Assembly (NCBI GenBank): GCA_021521415.1
Contig: JAIQDT010003572.1
Span: 186,001-250,000, forward strand
Direction of reading: 5' to 3'
Length of the DNA stretch: 64,000 bases
Origin: Bidens hawaiensis
Taxonomy: Eukaryota; Streptophyta; Magnoliopsida; Asterales; Asteraceae
In this document: positions 53,515 through 64,000 of the stretch, piece after piece
How the letters are laid out: each line of letters begins with the position of its first letter
How positions within the stretch are numbered: position 1 is the stretch's first letter
Program-made: the position numbers and the translations under genes
Notes under the pieces: model-generated
Database searches by the model: none
What the model was told of the DNA's origin: nothing
Seen by the model: only the letters and a program-made list of their open reading frames with translations

Positions 53515-56500
53515 TCAAGTCTCTATATCAATATCAGCCTCTTCATCATCCTCATCATTACTTCCTCCCTCAGCATCTGGCGCAGCCCGCTCCTCAACTC
53601 CAAACTTACCATAATCAAGCTGTTCGTCTTGAATATAGTCGTATTCTATTATGATAGTGTCAGGAGTAGGTCCTTTGGCCACGCCAGAGCCGCTAGCAGA
53701 GGTAGCGTTGCCCGCGCCATCATCATTGCCACCAGTCCCTTCACATTCATCAAGTAATTTCTTTAAAGCACCAAGATCGGGCTGGTCAGCAAGCACGGCT
53801 ATCTGCAAAGTCACAAGGAAAATTATGAGTACAAAAGATTATGAAAATAAGTCAAGTAAACTCATTAAGGTTAAAATACCTGCTCAAGGATGGGAATTGG
53901 AGTATTCAGGTACTTCTCCCCCACCTCAGCCATGTCAGCGCAGACAACGTCGAGCTGATAAGGATAGTCGGATGGATTCTTCTTTATCATGCCATATTCA
54001 TAGCCATCCTTAAACCCTTCAGCTCGACCCACCAAGCGCGACGCTGCATTACAATCCATCACAAGGGTCTGAAACTCGTTTGAGTATTTCATCGCATAAG
54101 CGCAACGAGTCACACCCTGTGAAATTAGCCATTGACGGTCCTGCGCAAGGGAAGAAACAGACGTCTCAAGAGCAGGAATCTGAGAGTTTAACAACTCAAC
54201 AGTTTCCTTGGCTTGTTTTAGCTCTTCTTTGTCAGACGCTGCTGCCGCCAAGGCTTCATTCTTTTCCGCTCGCGCAGCATCGAGCTCTTTCTTCAGGCGC
54301 GCAACCTCACTCTCCAATAAGGATTTGTCAGTATTAGCCTGCGCAATAGTTTGGTCACGCGCCTCTGCTTCCAACTCCAAGTCACGCGCTCTACGCGCGT
54401 ACTTGGCCGCGTCTGCCTCTGCCGCCTGCAGCTTCTCCCGCGCAGCTTGCAGCTCATGCCCGCGCTTCACAAAAGCAGCGTTGGCACTTGCCCGGTTCTC
54501 TCTAAGTTCTACTTGGAGTTTCTCAACCCTCTCTCGGGCATCAGAAAGATTCCAAGCAGAAACCTTAGCCTCTCGCTTGGCCTCCACAAGGGCATCACGC
54601 ACTTTTATATAATCATTGCGAAGCTCTTGGGAGGCAGCAAAGAACGCAGACCCAACAAAAAGGTGGTCATTAAGCAAGTCCACGCGAGCACGGTCCTCTT
54701 GAAACCTCCTTTCAGCCGGAGGAACAGAGTGAGCCCAGAAGTCTTCACATACGCCCATGGATTGAAATGAGCTATCTTCAGTAATATTCCAGCTCGGGCG
54801 GTATATGTGATCGGCTTCCTGCAAGCACAAAGCAACGCAAAGAACCGATTTAGTTATCTAAACACTAATTTGGAAGTCTGCACAACGGAGCAAAACAAAC
54901 TTATACCTGAGGAGAATCGGCGGAAAGATTAGCGCCAGCTGATGAGCTCCTGCCTGCCCCACGAGAAGAAGGCTGCGCCACGAAATCTCGTGGCGCTATA
55001 GGGCTTGCGCGGCCACCATCAGAACCTTCAGAATTAACCTCCTCATCATCCTCTACAACAGGTCTCTTCTCCTGCGACTTAGAAAAATCAAAAATAGGCT
55101 CGCGAGGAGGGCTGCACGCAGGAGGAGGTGAAGGAGGTCTTGACGGTATTAGATCAGCGCGTAATATGGTCTCCTGCTCCTTGGTGATCCCAATGAGAGG
55201 AGATTCAGTACTTGTTGGAGCAGGAGCAGAACTAACGGCGCCAGCGCCAGCAGTGCCACCAGCAGCTTGTGTGCCAGCTATAATTCCTGTTAAAAAACCA
55301 ACAAGGAGAAATGATTCATGACTTGAACTAAAGAAAAATCAGACGATAAAAGCGCAATAAATACCTTGGCGCACCGCAGTCCGCGAATTAAGCATCGCCA
55401 TGAAGTCCATTTTCCCCCTTTTCGAGGGCAAAACAGGGGACTTCAAAACAACCTTTGGCATAGCCTCGGCACCTTGCTGCGCCTGAGGTTGAGCCACCAA
55501 CGTTGCCGGCTCTACAAACATTTGAGTGAACAAAGCTTCATTAATAACTCTATCGGAATCACGCTCATAAAATCACAAAATATAAACAAAGTATTACCTG
55601 TTGGAGAAGACGGAACAGCAGGCGCAGCCCCGCTTCCCTTGTCCGCCGCGCGAAGAGATGAGGTGGCAGCACCATACCTCGTGTGGAGTGGGGGATTGCC
55701 CACACCTCGAGGCAAAGAAGACGAGGAAAACTTGGATGTAAAACCCTTGGTTTTCTCAAGTCCCTTCGCTTGAGTAGGAGGAGGATGCTGGGCAACAGAG
55801 GCATCATCTTTTTTCTGTTTTTTACTGGCCCCTGCGCCAGTCTTGCCTTTAGCCTTGCGCTTGAGTTGCGGTGCTTCAGCTTCTTCTTCCTCCACTTCCT
55901 CTTCCACAAGCTCCAACTCATAATTCTCGAGCGCATCTACAATACGCGCAACAGAAATGGTAAAACAAAACGCAGGTATTCTAAGGGCCTAAGCACAAAT
56001 ATGAAGGCTCACCAGGCGCATCGCTGTCAAAACAAAATTCTAAATCGACAGGGATGAACATATCATCGAAGCGATCAGGGAAAGCAACTTCCCCAGCGCT
56101 CAGCGCGACAGAGCCACCCTCCATATGCTCGTCATAGGCGGCGTGGATGTATTCCTTGCTTACTGCATAAAACAAGACAAGTGATATCAGCTAAGTGAAT
56201 TATACTCGCGCAGAATTAATGCAATGAACAAACAACCCACCTAGGCCATCAACATGGATGACAGGCTCAGTCGCGCTGTCAGTCCACCTCTTGCTCATAC
56301 CAACCCCCACCAGCGCTTCCTCGCAAATTTTCCTGGCGGGGGATGGTTCAGCAGATAACTTCTTAACCCATGCGCCCGTTGGGTTCTTAAGGACATTGTC
56401 ATCCGCGGGCGCAGAAGTGATCGCGCGCATAGTCATGCGAATTGGGATAACACTAGCCTTGATATAAAAGAATTTTTCAGCCCAGTCATGAAGGCTTTTA

Positions 56501-57051
56501 AAAGAAACAGTGCAGCACTTAACCTTTTGACTGCGCGGTATGAATGAGAACCAATAATCTTGAATCTTTGGCTTATAAAAATATTGAAAGCGCCGAGGGG
56601 TGGGCTCCTCGCGCTGAGCTTTGCACATGAACTCAAAATGAGTCATGCGCACCAATCCACAGGGATGAACTTGGGATATGTGAATCCCATAAAACTGAAG
56701 GAGCGCACCTATAAACCTTGTCATCGGAAGACGAAGGTTACAGTGAGTAAAAAAATGAGAATATAGAGAGATATATCCGGCAGGAGGATCCGCCGCCGTC
56801 TGCCCGGCTGCCGGGAGCAGACAACCATACTCAGGGAGAAAACCCTGAGAAGCAAGGAGACTATCAAGATCAGGTTGTTTCAATTTGCAGGGAATCTCAT
56901 CCCATCTCTTCACCGTTTTGTTCTTCCCTCCTTCCTCCGACGAGGCCTCGGCAACCCTAGTACCCTTGCCGGTCTTCTTTAAAGTAGACATAACCACAGA
57001 TTTTACACGGCGTTTACTAGGGGAAATTGTGGTGTCTAGGCTATCAGACAT
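53515..57051 (-). CDS. Seven-exon antisense gene of the Tat element, 1017 aa, putative gypsy-type transposase (PF04195-like) domain
   Basis: Exons on the minus strand: 57051-56241, 56162-56013, 55936-55598, 55511-55365, 55286-54907, 54818-53880 and 53802-53515. All six introns are short and GT-AG, the phases agree and the total is 3054 nt with no stop. Exon 1 holds a domain that I recognise as the plant 'putative gypsy type transposon' family (PAGYISLYSHFF..., about residues 85-190); its biochemical role is unknown. Exons 2-5 are acidic and low complexity, with a basic LKRKAKGK...KKQKK stretch suggesting nuclear entry. Exon 6 is a long Ala/Glu/Lys-rich coiled coil (about 700-850). Exon 7 ends in a very acidic tail. 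A TATA box lies 146 bp upstream, inside the element. Antisense extra frames between pol and the 3' LTR are known in Tat relatives. This copy looks intact although sense pol is not. Confidence 0.82.
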
Positions 57052-57196
57052 ACAATTGCAAATCGAACAATATGGTCACTGTGAGGACGGAAATCTGGAA
57101 GCAAAGATAAAAGCTTTTAATCGGAATGTAAATTGAAGAAGCAAAAGCTCTGAAAATGACAATGGAGATGAAGAAAAAACCGTTCAAAAGGTTTGG

Positions 57197-57203
57197 TTTT
57201 ATA
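57197..57203 (-). promoter_or_regulatory. TATA box for the antisense gene
   Basis: On the minus strand CCTATAAAACC lies about 146 bp before the antisense start codon and before the polypurine tract, so the promoter is internal to the element and separate from the LTR. Confidence 0.6.
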
Positions 57204-57559
57204 GGCCCAGGAGGGAGAGAAAAAAAAAAGTAATAATCAGATCTACGCTCACGCGCCCCCACTCGCAAGCGTAGGCCAACATAAGCGCGACACGTGTTCC
57301 TGACACTGTATGAGGAGACATGAAAGGCAACTGTAGCACCTCGAGCACACGAAAGGTCTGACACACAACGCCTCCACCTCTGATGCATGTCAGCACCAAC
57401 CAACCACGTGTATTGACGATTCGTTTTAACCAAAGGGATAGAATTTCGCGCAACACACATATGAGAAATGAAAAAGAAAAGACAAACCCTATTAAAAGAG
57501 CAAACTATTAAGTCTAATATCTATCTTACCTCGCTCGCGCGAGACAAGACACACATTAG

Positions 57560-57571
57560 ACTGGGGGGGCT
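57560..57571 (+). other. Polypurine tract of the Tat element
   Basis: ACTGGGGGGGCT directly precedes the 3' LTR; the guanine run is the typical priming site. Confidence 0.8.
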
Positions 57572-58528
57572 TGAAGAGGTATGCACCCGCCTTAACATCG
57601 AGCGGGGCGGGTCAACCCACAAGATATAGACAAGAGGCTTGAAATCAGGATGTCATGAAGACACAAAGCCAAAACCTATGCGCGTGGCGCATATCACATA
57701 TGCTCACGCATATCACATATGCTCACGCATCGCATATGCTCACGCATCGCATATGCTCACGCATCACATATGCTCACGCATATCACATATGCGCGTGGCG
57801 CATATCACATATGCTCACGCATATTACATATGCTTGCGCATATCACATGCTCACGCATATCACATCTGCGCATGAAACATCTGCGCGTGAGAATAAAGAG
57901 AAGACCTCGCGCATCCCCAGGATAGGCGCATATCACACATGCACACAATCAACCACGTCCTTATCCAAATCAGGATAAGGACAACCATGATTGTGCTCAT
58001 CAGACAACCTTCCAGAAGGTATCTTTTAAGGAATAAAGAATATGCTGATGTTGACAGCTGCCAATGAAGGATGGACAACTCAGCAAAGCCCATGTGCTAC
58101 CACGTGATGGCACATGGGTCAGGTGAAATACCTTGGTCAGAGAATAATCAATAAAAAAGCACCAGGTGTCCTAAGTACACGTGGCGCGAAGCAATAGGAG
58201 GAGGCCAAAAAGGCCCTAATTGGGTCTGAGCCCAATCATTGGAAACCCTAATACTATAAATACCACACCACCTCCACAGTGGGAGGTAAGCAAGAAAATA
58301 TATTCTAAGTCCTTACTCATTTTCACATTCTTCTCCTACAATATCTTATTCTCCCATCGGAGGGTTACCCCAAAGAGGACCCCTCTGTCCCTTTCTGAGG
58401 GGTAAGTTCACGGTGCTGTTCGTTTTGTAGGTGGAAGAACTCATATTCCGGAAAACCATCGGTGATATAGCACACTCACACCCGAGGAACGTAGATCGAA
58501 TACAAGTAAGTCGATCCACGCTTCTTCA
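57572..58528 (+). repeat. 3' LTR of the Tat element (957 bp)
   Basis: Same as the 5' LTR but 53 bp longer because the CATATGCTCACGCATATCA-type array (about 57690-57850) has more units. It ends CTTCTTCA before CTAAG. Confidence 0.93.
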
Positions 58529-58567
58529 CTAAGTAACTATGTTTGGAGAGAATAATTATAGTTTATG

Positions 58568-58824
58568 TTTTCTTTTTAACAGCAAAGAATCTCACGAATA
58601 AACCTATCATTTTCGGGCTATGTTCAAGGTTGACTCCTCGACTACCGTGACACTGTACCTCCCTGATGCGCGGAAACCATATGGAATTCGTAAACCCTCG
58701 CCTCCTGCTAGGTTGGATTATAGCCCTGATTCGTCCCTTCACCCGGATGTCCTTTGAAATGACCCAAATAAGAATCGAACTAAAGGCATGTCTCTTACCA
58801 GTTACCACTTACCACTGGACCAAC
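58568..58824 (-). mobile_element. tRNA-derived SINE
   Basis: On the minus strand the head reads GGTCCAGTGGTAAGTGG, an A-box-like start. AGTTCGATTCT (plus 58771-58781) is close to the polymerase III B box. The tail ends in an A-rich stretch near 58570-58585. The flanks share TTTATG (58562-58567 and 58825-58830), a short possible target duplication. The head does not fold into a full tRNA with acceptor pairing, so this is not a tRNA gene. Confidence 0.6.
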
Positions 58825-58830
58825 TTTATG

Positions 58831-59173
58831 AGGATCGTAATAAATGTATATATTTATTTCCATTTTTGATCCAAGATATATATTTTTAAAATCAAGTTCG
58901 GTCCGATCCTGCATACGTTATTATATTATGTAATTAGGGATATTAAGTGAGTTGTGTTCCTGGATTGAACCTATACAACCAGGAAATCATGCCATACACA
59001 CGAACTAAACATGATATAAGTTTTTTCGTTTGGTATTACATTTAGCATGATAATTTAATTTATTATATTTTGTTTGGCAAAAGAATACTTTAAATTTACA
59101 AATAAAATATGACGACATCTATACCCTTAAAAAGAAAAAAAAGAAAGAAATAGCATCATTCATCTTTATTCTT
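58831..59173. other. AT-rich spacer, nothing recognised
   Basis: No reading frame or repeat structure I can name. Confidence 0.5.
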
Positions 59174-59176
59174 TTA

Positions 59177-59640
59177 GGACGTGTTCGTTTCAAGGATTTG
59201 TAAGGAATTTTAAGGAATGAGATTTTAAATCCTATGAATTGATATGTTCGTTTCATTAAATGAAAGAATAGGAATGTAAACTAAATCCCATCAAATCCCA
59301 CATTTCATGGGATTTTAAAATCTCACCTATTTGAAAGGATTGTTAAGGATTTTCTTATTAACAATAAAAACCCCTCCCAAAAAAATTCAAAAAAATTAAT
59401 AAAAAAATCATAACTCAAAATATAAATCAAAAACGAAAAATGTAAAAAAACTAAAACGTTTCTGCCTTTGCCCTTGTTCTTAAAAAAAACCAACAATGAA
59501 GAAGATTCAAATTCCAATACATATTAACCAACCAAACACATGATAGGGATTCTCAAACATTCCATTTCATTTCAATTCCAATTCCATTTCCTATTCCAAT
59601 TCCAAATCCTTTAAAAAAAGTCCGTGAAACGAACGCGCCC
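59177..59640. mobile_element. MITE (464 bp), Tourist/Harbinger-like, TSD TTA
   Basis: Terminal inverted repeats GGACGTGTTCGTTTCA and TGAAACGAACGCGCCC are flanked by TTA (59174-59176 and 59641-59643). Internal words such as AAGGATTTG / CAAATCCTT are also inverted. No coding capacity. Confidence 0.88.
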
Positions 59641-59684
59641 TTAAATTTTAGCATAAAATACTTGGCTAGTTTAGGTTGTCATAA

Positions 59685-59836
59685 AATATATTTAATTTAT
59701 CTAAAATGTAGAAAAATGGGTCAACTAGCTAGTGAACCCTGTCAAGTAGATTCGAACAAAAATATATTTAATTTATCTAAAATGTAGAAAAGGAGGTCAA
59801 CTAGCTAGTGAACCCTATCAAGTAGATTCGAACATT
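59685..59836. repeat. Two-copy 76-bp tandem repeat
   Basis: AATATATTTAATTTATCTAA begins each copy (59685 and 59761), and GTCAACTAGCTAGTGAACCC recurs in both. There are few differences. Confidence 0.9.
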
Positions 59837-60177
59837 ACCCAAACGTTTGCAATTTTGATAAAAACTAACTCAAACCGTTTATTCTAAGCTCAAACTGACA
59901 TAATTATGTCGTATCATATATATAGAATATCTTTGATAAGTTCTATAAAAGCCAAAACATGTTGCATTAATCTAGAAAAACTAGAAAAATGTATCTCTAG
60001 CTAGAAGTGAAATATTATTTACTTATCAAATTACATCATAAAGGAACTATTATACCTTTTCTTAGACATGTATGGTATAATGATGATTCGAATAAGTAAA
60101 CAAAAAAAAGAGAACAAAGTTACAATTCATTTATTTTTCATTACATTTAGCCAAATAGGCAAATAGCCATTTAAATA
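59837..60177. other. Spacer downstream of the acyl-ACP synthetase gene
   Basis: AT-rich; probably includes the 3' UTR of the gene on the minus strand. No other gene seen. Confidence 0.5.
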
Positions 60178-63100
60178 TTACTCGTATAAATCATCTATCT
60201 GTTCTTTATATAGTTCCATAACTTGGTTCCTCCTGATCTTCATGGTCGCGGTCAACAACCCACTATCGATCTGAAATTCCATACGGGTTGACAGGTTGTC
60301 ATCAAATTAATGTCGACAAAACATTGTAAGGAGTTAATAACGTTAACGCAATAAAAAATAATTAAAAGTGATAAATTCGTAACTTATGTATTGATGCAAC
60401 GGGTCGAACACAAGAAATGAAAAAAGGAACTAAACAAATGGGTAGTTTAACTCATTACATAAGTTAAGAAGGGAGTATAATTAATGCAGGCAGGCATATT
60501 ACCGTAAAAGGTTCATCAATGACGAGAATAGGCCCTATCTGAAAAGAGCAATCTGAGGTCCTGTATCAAGAGATGAATCCAGTTATACAACCCGAAAAAT
60601 AGCAGGTCATGGGTTGCGATATCAGGGTGATCTGTTTAACCCATTTAGTTAAATGGGTTAACCCATCAACCCATTTAATTAAACATGTCAACCCACCAAC
60701 CTGTTTACGACGTGTTTAACCCATTTATTACAACCCAACAGCCCGATTAATGCTTTTACAGTTTGATTACAGCCCGCCGAGTTGTTCGACTCTTTTAGAT
60801 AAATGTATATGGGTCATGTTTCGGTTACACGATTTTAAATGTGTTCAGGTTAGGGTTGATGTCTTTGACATGAACAAATATACAGGTTGTGTTCGGGTTC
60901 AACAATCCGCCAACCTGAAATGTTTGATCACACAAGTAGTTTTGATTACCATTTTCGAAGCTCTTCTGATAACAAGCCAGCTATTTTCCCCTTGCTAAGT
61001 TCAGCCGCATCAGAATCTGAACCCGACAACTTTTCTGATACCGACATAATTTCTTCTTTATTTGGAACAATGATAGCTCCAAGACGACGTCGATCCTGGT
61101 TTTCATTTGTGATATCACACAAGTAAATAAGTATTATCCGTATGTAAATGCCAACAAACTCATTAGTTACTTATAAAATAAATGAAAAAAAGTCGACCCG
61201 TCAAGGCCTATTACCAACCCACCAATTTTAATGTCAGGTGTTACCTGGCCAATGACAACTATTTGTTGAATCAAACTACTTCTCATGGCAGCTTCTTCAA
61301 GCTGTTCCGGTTCAACGTTTTCACCTATTAAAAATATTCAACCGAATAAGAAAACGCAAACAAAAAGAAAATATTAATTATGTCATAATTACCTGTTGAA
61401 AGGACAATTGTATCCTTGGCACGTCCTTCAAGAACAACAAAGCCACCAGAATTACGACTTCGTCCTACTGAATGAACAGGGGAAATCCAGCCAATATCTC
61501 CAGTGTTTAACCAACCATTTTCATCTATAGCTTGGTTTGTTGCAATTGGATTCTATTTAAAAAATAAAATAAAATATTTAATCAATACTTAAAAAAAAAT
61601 TATACAATTTTTTTGAGGTACCTTGTAATAACCCTGCATGATCTGTGGGCCCCTAGCTTTGACAATTCCCTTTGAACCTGGAGGAAGATCTTCGCCCGTT
61701 TCCTCATTTACAACTTTTATTTCTGTGTATCGAATTGGAGGCCCGACTGACCCAAGAACCTTCAAATGTCACATTTATGATGTCATATAGTTCCAGCTTA
61801 CAGAAAAAAATAATACTATTATAATGTCAGTTAGATTAGTGTATTTACGTTGCACTGTGGGCGTCGAGCGGCTACAACAGGAGACGACTCTGTTAATCCA
61901 TACCCAACTTGGATTTTTGTGCCAATTGCCTGTAAAGACATCAACATCCGGTCAAACCTGATCTAGACAAACCCCGATCCTTTTTACCTTTTTAAACCCA
62001 TTCCAACCTGAACCAGTTTGAAAAAAAAAACGAAAATGTACACTACCAGCTCGAGTGCTTGACGTTTTTATGACGCAAAATTTTTAGTATACAAGTAACA
62101 GATCAGTTCATCATCACCATCATCGTACTCAGTATATCCCACCAACAGCAAAGCTATGGTAGGGTCTGAGGAGGGTAAGATGTAGACAACCTTACCTCTA
62201 CCCATTAGGAATAGAGAGGTTGCTTCCGGTGAGACCCCCTGGCTCGATAGTAGTTTTGCATCAAGCCTTGGACATAAGGCACATAACACTCAACCATCAG
62301 GACACCGCCGATTGGTGCATGTACCCTTGTCTTTCGGCTATCAACGCCACCACATGATGCCTGATTAACCTTCCGTCACTTTTAACGTTATTTTTACGAG
62401 ATTAGTAAAATAAAGTAACAGATCAGTTATAATTACAAAAAACAAAAAAAAATGTTACTATGGTAATAATCGGAATCATTGAATGGAAGGATTTGCGATG
62501 TTGTATGAATTAAAATAGACTCGTTTGACATGTTAGCCTTTTAGCTAAACTTTCTATTGACCCAATTATGATAAAACACAACCCAAATTGACTCGTTCAT
62601 AAGTACAGGGGTCAAATCTTCCATCAATACTGATAATATTTAAAAAATAAAAGTTTTAACCTCAAAGAATTTGTCAACATGTACAGGCAAGCTACCACCT
62701 CCGCATATTCCAGCCTGTACAACGTAACAGATATCCTGATCAGTAATATTCTCAACAATACTAAATAGTTATACAAAAGTGTACAGATCTTGAAGCATAT
62801 AAATAAAATTTGTGTTTTACTCAAAACACTCCAAAAACTGAAGGGGCATGAGAAGAGTAGTATATAAAACCTTTGAAATCCCAATAGTTGCGTGGATTTT
62901 ACTGTATACAATTTTCTTTGCCAATAAATGCAACGGTAACAAAATTGCAGCAATAGCCTGTGCATATAGCCAATCCACTATTGCAGCAATGTAAGAAGGT
63001 TGCTTCTGATTTCTTGACAAACACTTACCCTACAAGTGAATATGAAAAGAAGCTGAAATATAAGATTATCGAATAAGTAAAGGTAACTTCTCAAATATAC

Positions 63101-64000
63101 AAAAATTATTACACTCGACAAGTTTCTGTAAATAATTAACCCGTTAAGGATTATCGAATAATACAACCTTTTGAATCGTGTTCTCAATGTTGAATTATTA
63201 TTGTAATTATATTGTTTTGGTAAATAATTAACCCGTTAGCTATTAAGAAAAAAAAAATAATAAAAAGGTGATCTGCTTCAAACTGCACTAAATGTCCAAA
63301 AATTATCAGTTTCAACCTGAACCGATTTATTACCCAACCCACCATCTTGCCACCTTTACATGAACGCTAAACAATAGAGGTCAAAAGTCAATAAGATGCT
63401 GAAGGTTGAACCTCATAGATGTTTTTGAACTCCATGTATGCCATACTGATCCTTATTAATGATAATGCAATTATCTTACGGATAGCTGAGCTGGTAGATA
63501 GCTGTTTCTGGATCCCACTGCAGAGTAGGAACCATATTTCAATAATTGAACAAGAGCATATATGAAGATCTGTTTTTTCTAGTCCTCGTAATACCCCATT
63601 TGATTAAATCCCTAACTACAGTCAGCAAATAAAATATATCGCATTGCTTTTACCTGTATAGAGTTTGAAATACTAGAGGGACAGAAATCATATACTGTGG
63701 CTGATATTCCCGCAAATCATCCTACAACAACTGTGTATTATAAGGCATATGAACAGAGTGGGTGTATAATCAGCAAATGTGGAAGAATAATTACTAATTT
63801 AAGGAAAGACAACATATTTTCAGGATCACAGGACAAAAACATGGTAATATAATTTCCCATTATCTGTATATAAGGAATTCTAACTAAAATCTGAAAATAC
63901 CTTCAAGTGTGTAATATTGGTGTACACTTGCTCAATTCCCAAAGAAAATATAAAATACTCGCAGGCACGTTCATATGCATGCCACGGTGGAAGCAAGCTT
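60178..64000 (-). CDS. AAE15: Plastid acyl-ACP synthetase (AAE15/16 type), 3' twelve exons, 5' end outside the window
   Basis: The AMP-binding enzyme activates free fatty acids with ATP and loads them on acyl carrier protein in the chloroplast. Exons in coding order: 64000-63901 (cut), 63721-63654, 63517-63412, 63029-62871, 62714-62661, 61929-61849, 61759-61622, 61552-61393, 61324-61245, 61095-60950, 60560-60503 and 60270-60178. Phases fit throughout, and the frame is open to the stop at 60178. Visible blocks are KCLSRNQKQPSY, GGGSLPVHVDKFFE, the YGLTESSPVVAARR adenylate motif, WLNTGDIGW, GRAKDTIVLSTGENVEP and the C-terminal TMKIRR...YKEQIDDLYE. Catalytic residues are present; no signs of decay. 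The 731-bp intron at 61930-62660 holds a SINE. The order matches Arabidopsis At4g14070 (AAE15) beyond the PPR gene. AAE15 and AAE16 are alike; the choice rests on position. Confidence 0.93.
62109..62413 (-). mobile_element. SINE (305 bp), 15-bp TSD, in an intron of the acyl-ACP synthetase gene
   Basis: It is bounded by AGTAACAGATCAGTT on both sides (62094-62108 and 62414-62428). On the minus strand it ends GGGATATACTGAGTACGATG plus a GATGAT-type tail. The interior has the TCTTACCCTCCTCAGACCCTACC core known from Au/TS-like plant SINEs. It is the single-copy counterpart of the fold-back unit in the HSFA5 intron. Confidence 0.88.

Larger units (their letters stand above)
46286..58528 (+). mobile_element. 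Ty3 Tat-lineage retrotransposon, 12,243 bp, TSD CTAAG, with an antisense gene
   Basis: LTRs at 46286-47189 and 57572-58528 are flanked by perfect CTAAG (46281-46285 and 58529-58533). It has gag-pol in sense, a polypurine tract before the 3' LTR and a multi-exon gene on the opposite strand between pol and that LTR. A second RNase H domain of the archaeal type next to the usual one marks the Tat lineage. Apart from array length, about five LTR differences were noticed, so it is young but older than the chromovirus beside it. It landed 42 bp upstream of the PPR start codon. Confidence 0.95.

Noticed and set aside
58755..58830. tRNA gene
   Set aside because: A- and B-box-like words are present but no acceptor or anticodon stem pairs; a SINE head explains it better.

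Overview
The window is a stretch of plant nuclear genome, almost certainly from a eudicot. GT-AG introns, plant gene families and dense nested transposons all show this; an Asteraceae source is only an impression. Five host genes lie in it: S-adenosylhomocysteine hydrolase (13985-16671, +), a RALF peptide precursor (23140-23505, -), heat-shock factor HSFA5 (31744-35282, +), a PLS-DYW pentatricopeptide (PPR) gene (35585-46243, -) and the 3' part of a plastid acyl-ACP synthetase of the AAE15/16 type (60178 to the window end, -). From memory this is the order of Arabidopsis At4g13940 (SAHH1), At4g13950 (RALFL31), At4g13980 (HSFA5), At4g14050 (MEF35) and At4g14070 (AAE15), so the window looks like an old colinear block swollen by transposons.

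Layout: 1-6201 holds parts of two LTRs and a solo LTR with target duplication ACGAG that sits inside a PIF/Harbinger transposase gene (element 3794-7822). A second Harbinger-type unit coding only for a Myb-like protein follows (8322-10141), then a 777-bp hAT deletion derivative (10357-11133). After SAHH comes a roughly 1-kb tandem duplication (17209-18218 and 21928-22990) split by a degenerate Ty1/copia element (18224-21922). Between RALF and HSFA5 lies a three-layer nest: hAT (26215-30571) containing a Helitron (26493-29970) containing a Harbinger element (27690-29541), each with its own diagnostic ends. The HSFA5 intron carries an 834-bp fold-back made of two head-to-head SINE copies, bounded by one 15-bp target duplication.

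The PPR gene has been hit by two large Ty3 elements. A very young chromovirus (36920-45746, TSD CTAAT, LTRs of 2065 bp with three differences seen) splits its coding exon; this element has one long open gag-pol frame from which the RNase H domain is missing. A 12.2-kb Tat-lineage element (46286-58528, TSD CTAAG) lies 42 bp before the PPR start codon. Between its pol and 3' LTR the Tat element carries, on the opposite strand, a seven-exon gene whose predicted splicing gives an unbroken frame of 1017 codons, with its own TATA box. This antisense gene is the most interesting item in the window: it is intact although the sense pol frame is broken by a 1-nt frameshift.

The rest is SINEs (58568-58824, 62109-62413), TTA-flanked MITEs (23833-24258, 59177-59640), simple repeats and AT-rich intergenic DNA. 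No rRNA, stand-alone tRNA gene or CRISPR array was seen. Exon borders were assigned by eye from GT-AG sites, reading phase and family similarity, and could be off by a few bases.
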